From positions 1-35,927 of IMG/VR virus record IMGVR_UViG_3300028812_000010: DNA of 35,927 nt. One strand, 5' to 3'. Origin of the DNA: a virus. The number at the start of each line of letters is the position of its first letter. Position 1 is the first letter of the stretch. Made by a program: the position numbers and the translations under genes. Below are positions 35,697-35,927 of the stretch, piece after piece. A model generated the notes under the pieces. That model was not told the origin of the DNA. It searched no databases and was given only the letters and a program-made list of their open reading frames with translations.

Positions 35697-35927
35697 TCAG
35701 GACTTCTTGCGACCCGACTGCTTCGGCGCCTCCTCCTTCGTCTCGTCCGACGACGGGGTGTCGGACTCGTCGGTACTGCTCGCCTCGCCCTCGCCCTCGA
35801 CGGGCTCCGGCTCGGGCTCGGGCGCCGGGGGCTGCGCGTCGTGCTGGGCGATGATCGCCGCGACCTTCCGGGGCCAGAAGCGCCGCGCCTGCGACTCCCC
35901 CGCGCCCGGCGTCTGCGCCGTCTCGAT
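35697..35927 (-). CDS. C-terminal part of a WPRKVAA protein (partial)
   Basis: The last 76 codons of a gene whose start lies beyond the window. The visible start is a linker (ETAQTPGAGESQA), then RRFWPRKVAAIIAQHDAQ, then an acidic, Pro/Glu/Ser-rich disordered tail ending in SGRKKS. The core closely matches residues about 142-160 of the protein at 28707-29228 (ESRRIWPRKVAAMVLALHEQ). The function is unknown. Confidence 0.65.
   Translation of the reverse strand: METAQTPGAGESQARRFWPRKVAAIIAQHDAQPPAPEPEPEPVEGEGEASSTDESDTPSSDETKEEAPKQSGRKKS

Noticed and set aside
1-35927. CRISPR array, insertion sequence or integrase
   Set aside because: No regularly spaced direct repeats, transposase motifs, terminal inverted repeats or integrase signatures were found on either strand.

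Overview
The window is a 36 kb piece of a tailed, siphovirus-type actinobacteriophage genome. Evidence: uniformly high GC; very dense genes with 1-4 base start/stop overlaps; many GTG starts; a complete HK97-type head-tail gene order with a 1313-residue tape measure and no contractile-tail genes; a two-lysin lysis cassette; and a phage copy of the small integration host factor (sIHF/mIHF) found in Actinobacteria. No integrase, immunity repressor, terminase, portal or DNA polymerase lies in the window, so lifestyle and exact host genus cannot be read from it.

Left arm (1-19.6 kb, plus strand): end of an upstream gene, scaffold-like protein, major capsid protein, three small head genes, and a 718-residue appendage with a LamG-like fold and about eleven degenerate SAEAFG repeats. 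Then come head-tail connector, closure and terminator genes, the tail tube, the tail-assembly chaperone pair with a probable -1 frameshift, tape measure, Dit-like, hub-like and receptor-binding tip proteins (one with a P-domain), and a lysis block: XhlA-like protein, two single-span membrane proteins, M15 peptidase, holin, and PG-binding lysozyme-like enzyme. The chaperone start codon sits inside a near-perfect 16-pair hairpin.

Right arm (19.5-36 kb, minus strand): compact early/middle genes converging on the left arm. From the junction outward: a replication-initiation cluster (zinc-ribbon/DnaA-domain-I fusion, winged-helix replisome-organiser-like protein, RusA resolvase, sIHF, possible OB-fold protein); a block of zinc and HTH proteins; an AAA+ ATPase ending in a cUUCGg hairpin terminator; a secreted 3D-domain protein; a SLOG-fold protein; three tRNA genes with abnormal anticodon arms plus one truncated tRNA-like element; a 492-residue coiled-coil/triple winged-helix protein; a KTSC protein; and several very small genes.

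The most striking unexplained structure is regulatory. Seven minus-strand promoter candidates share exactly 18-base spacers; four of them carry GGCGCC inside the spacer, another an inverted repeat CAGGCC-N4-GGCCTG, and several a GAGAGAG element just downstream. They occur in front of different early units, including tRNAs, which suggests one phage-controlled regulon. One leader contains a five-codon ORF inside mutually exclusive hairpins, resembling an attenuator.
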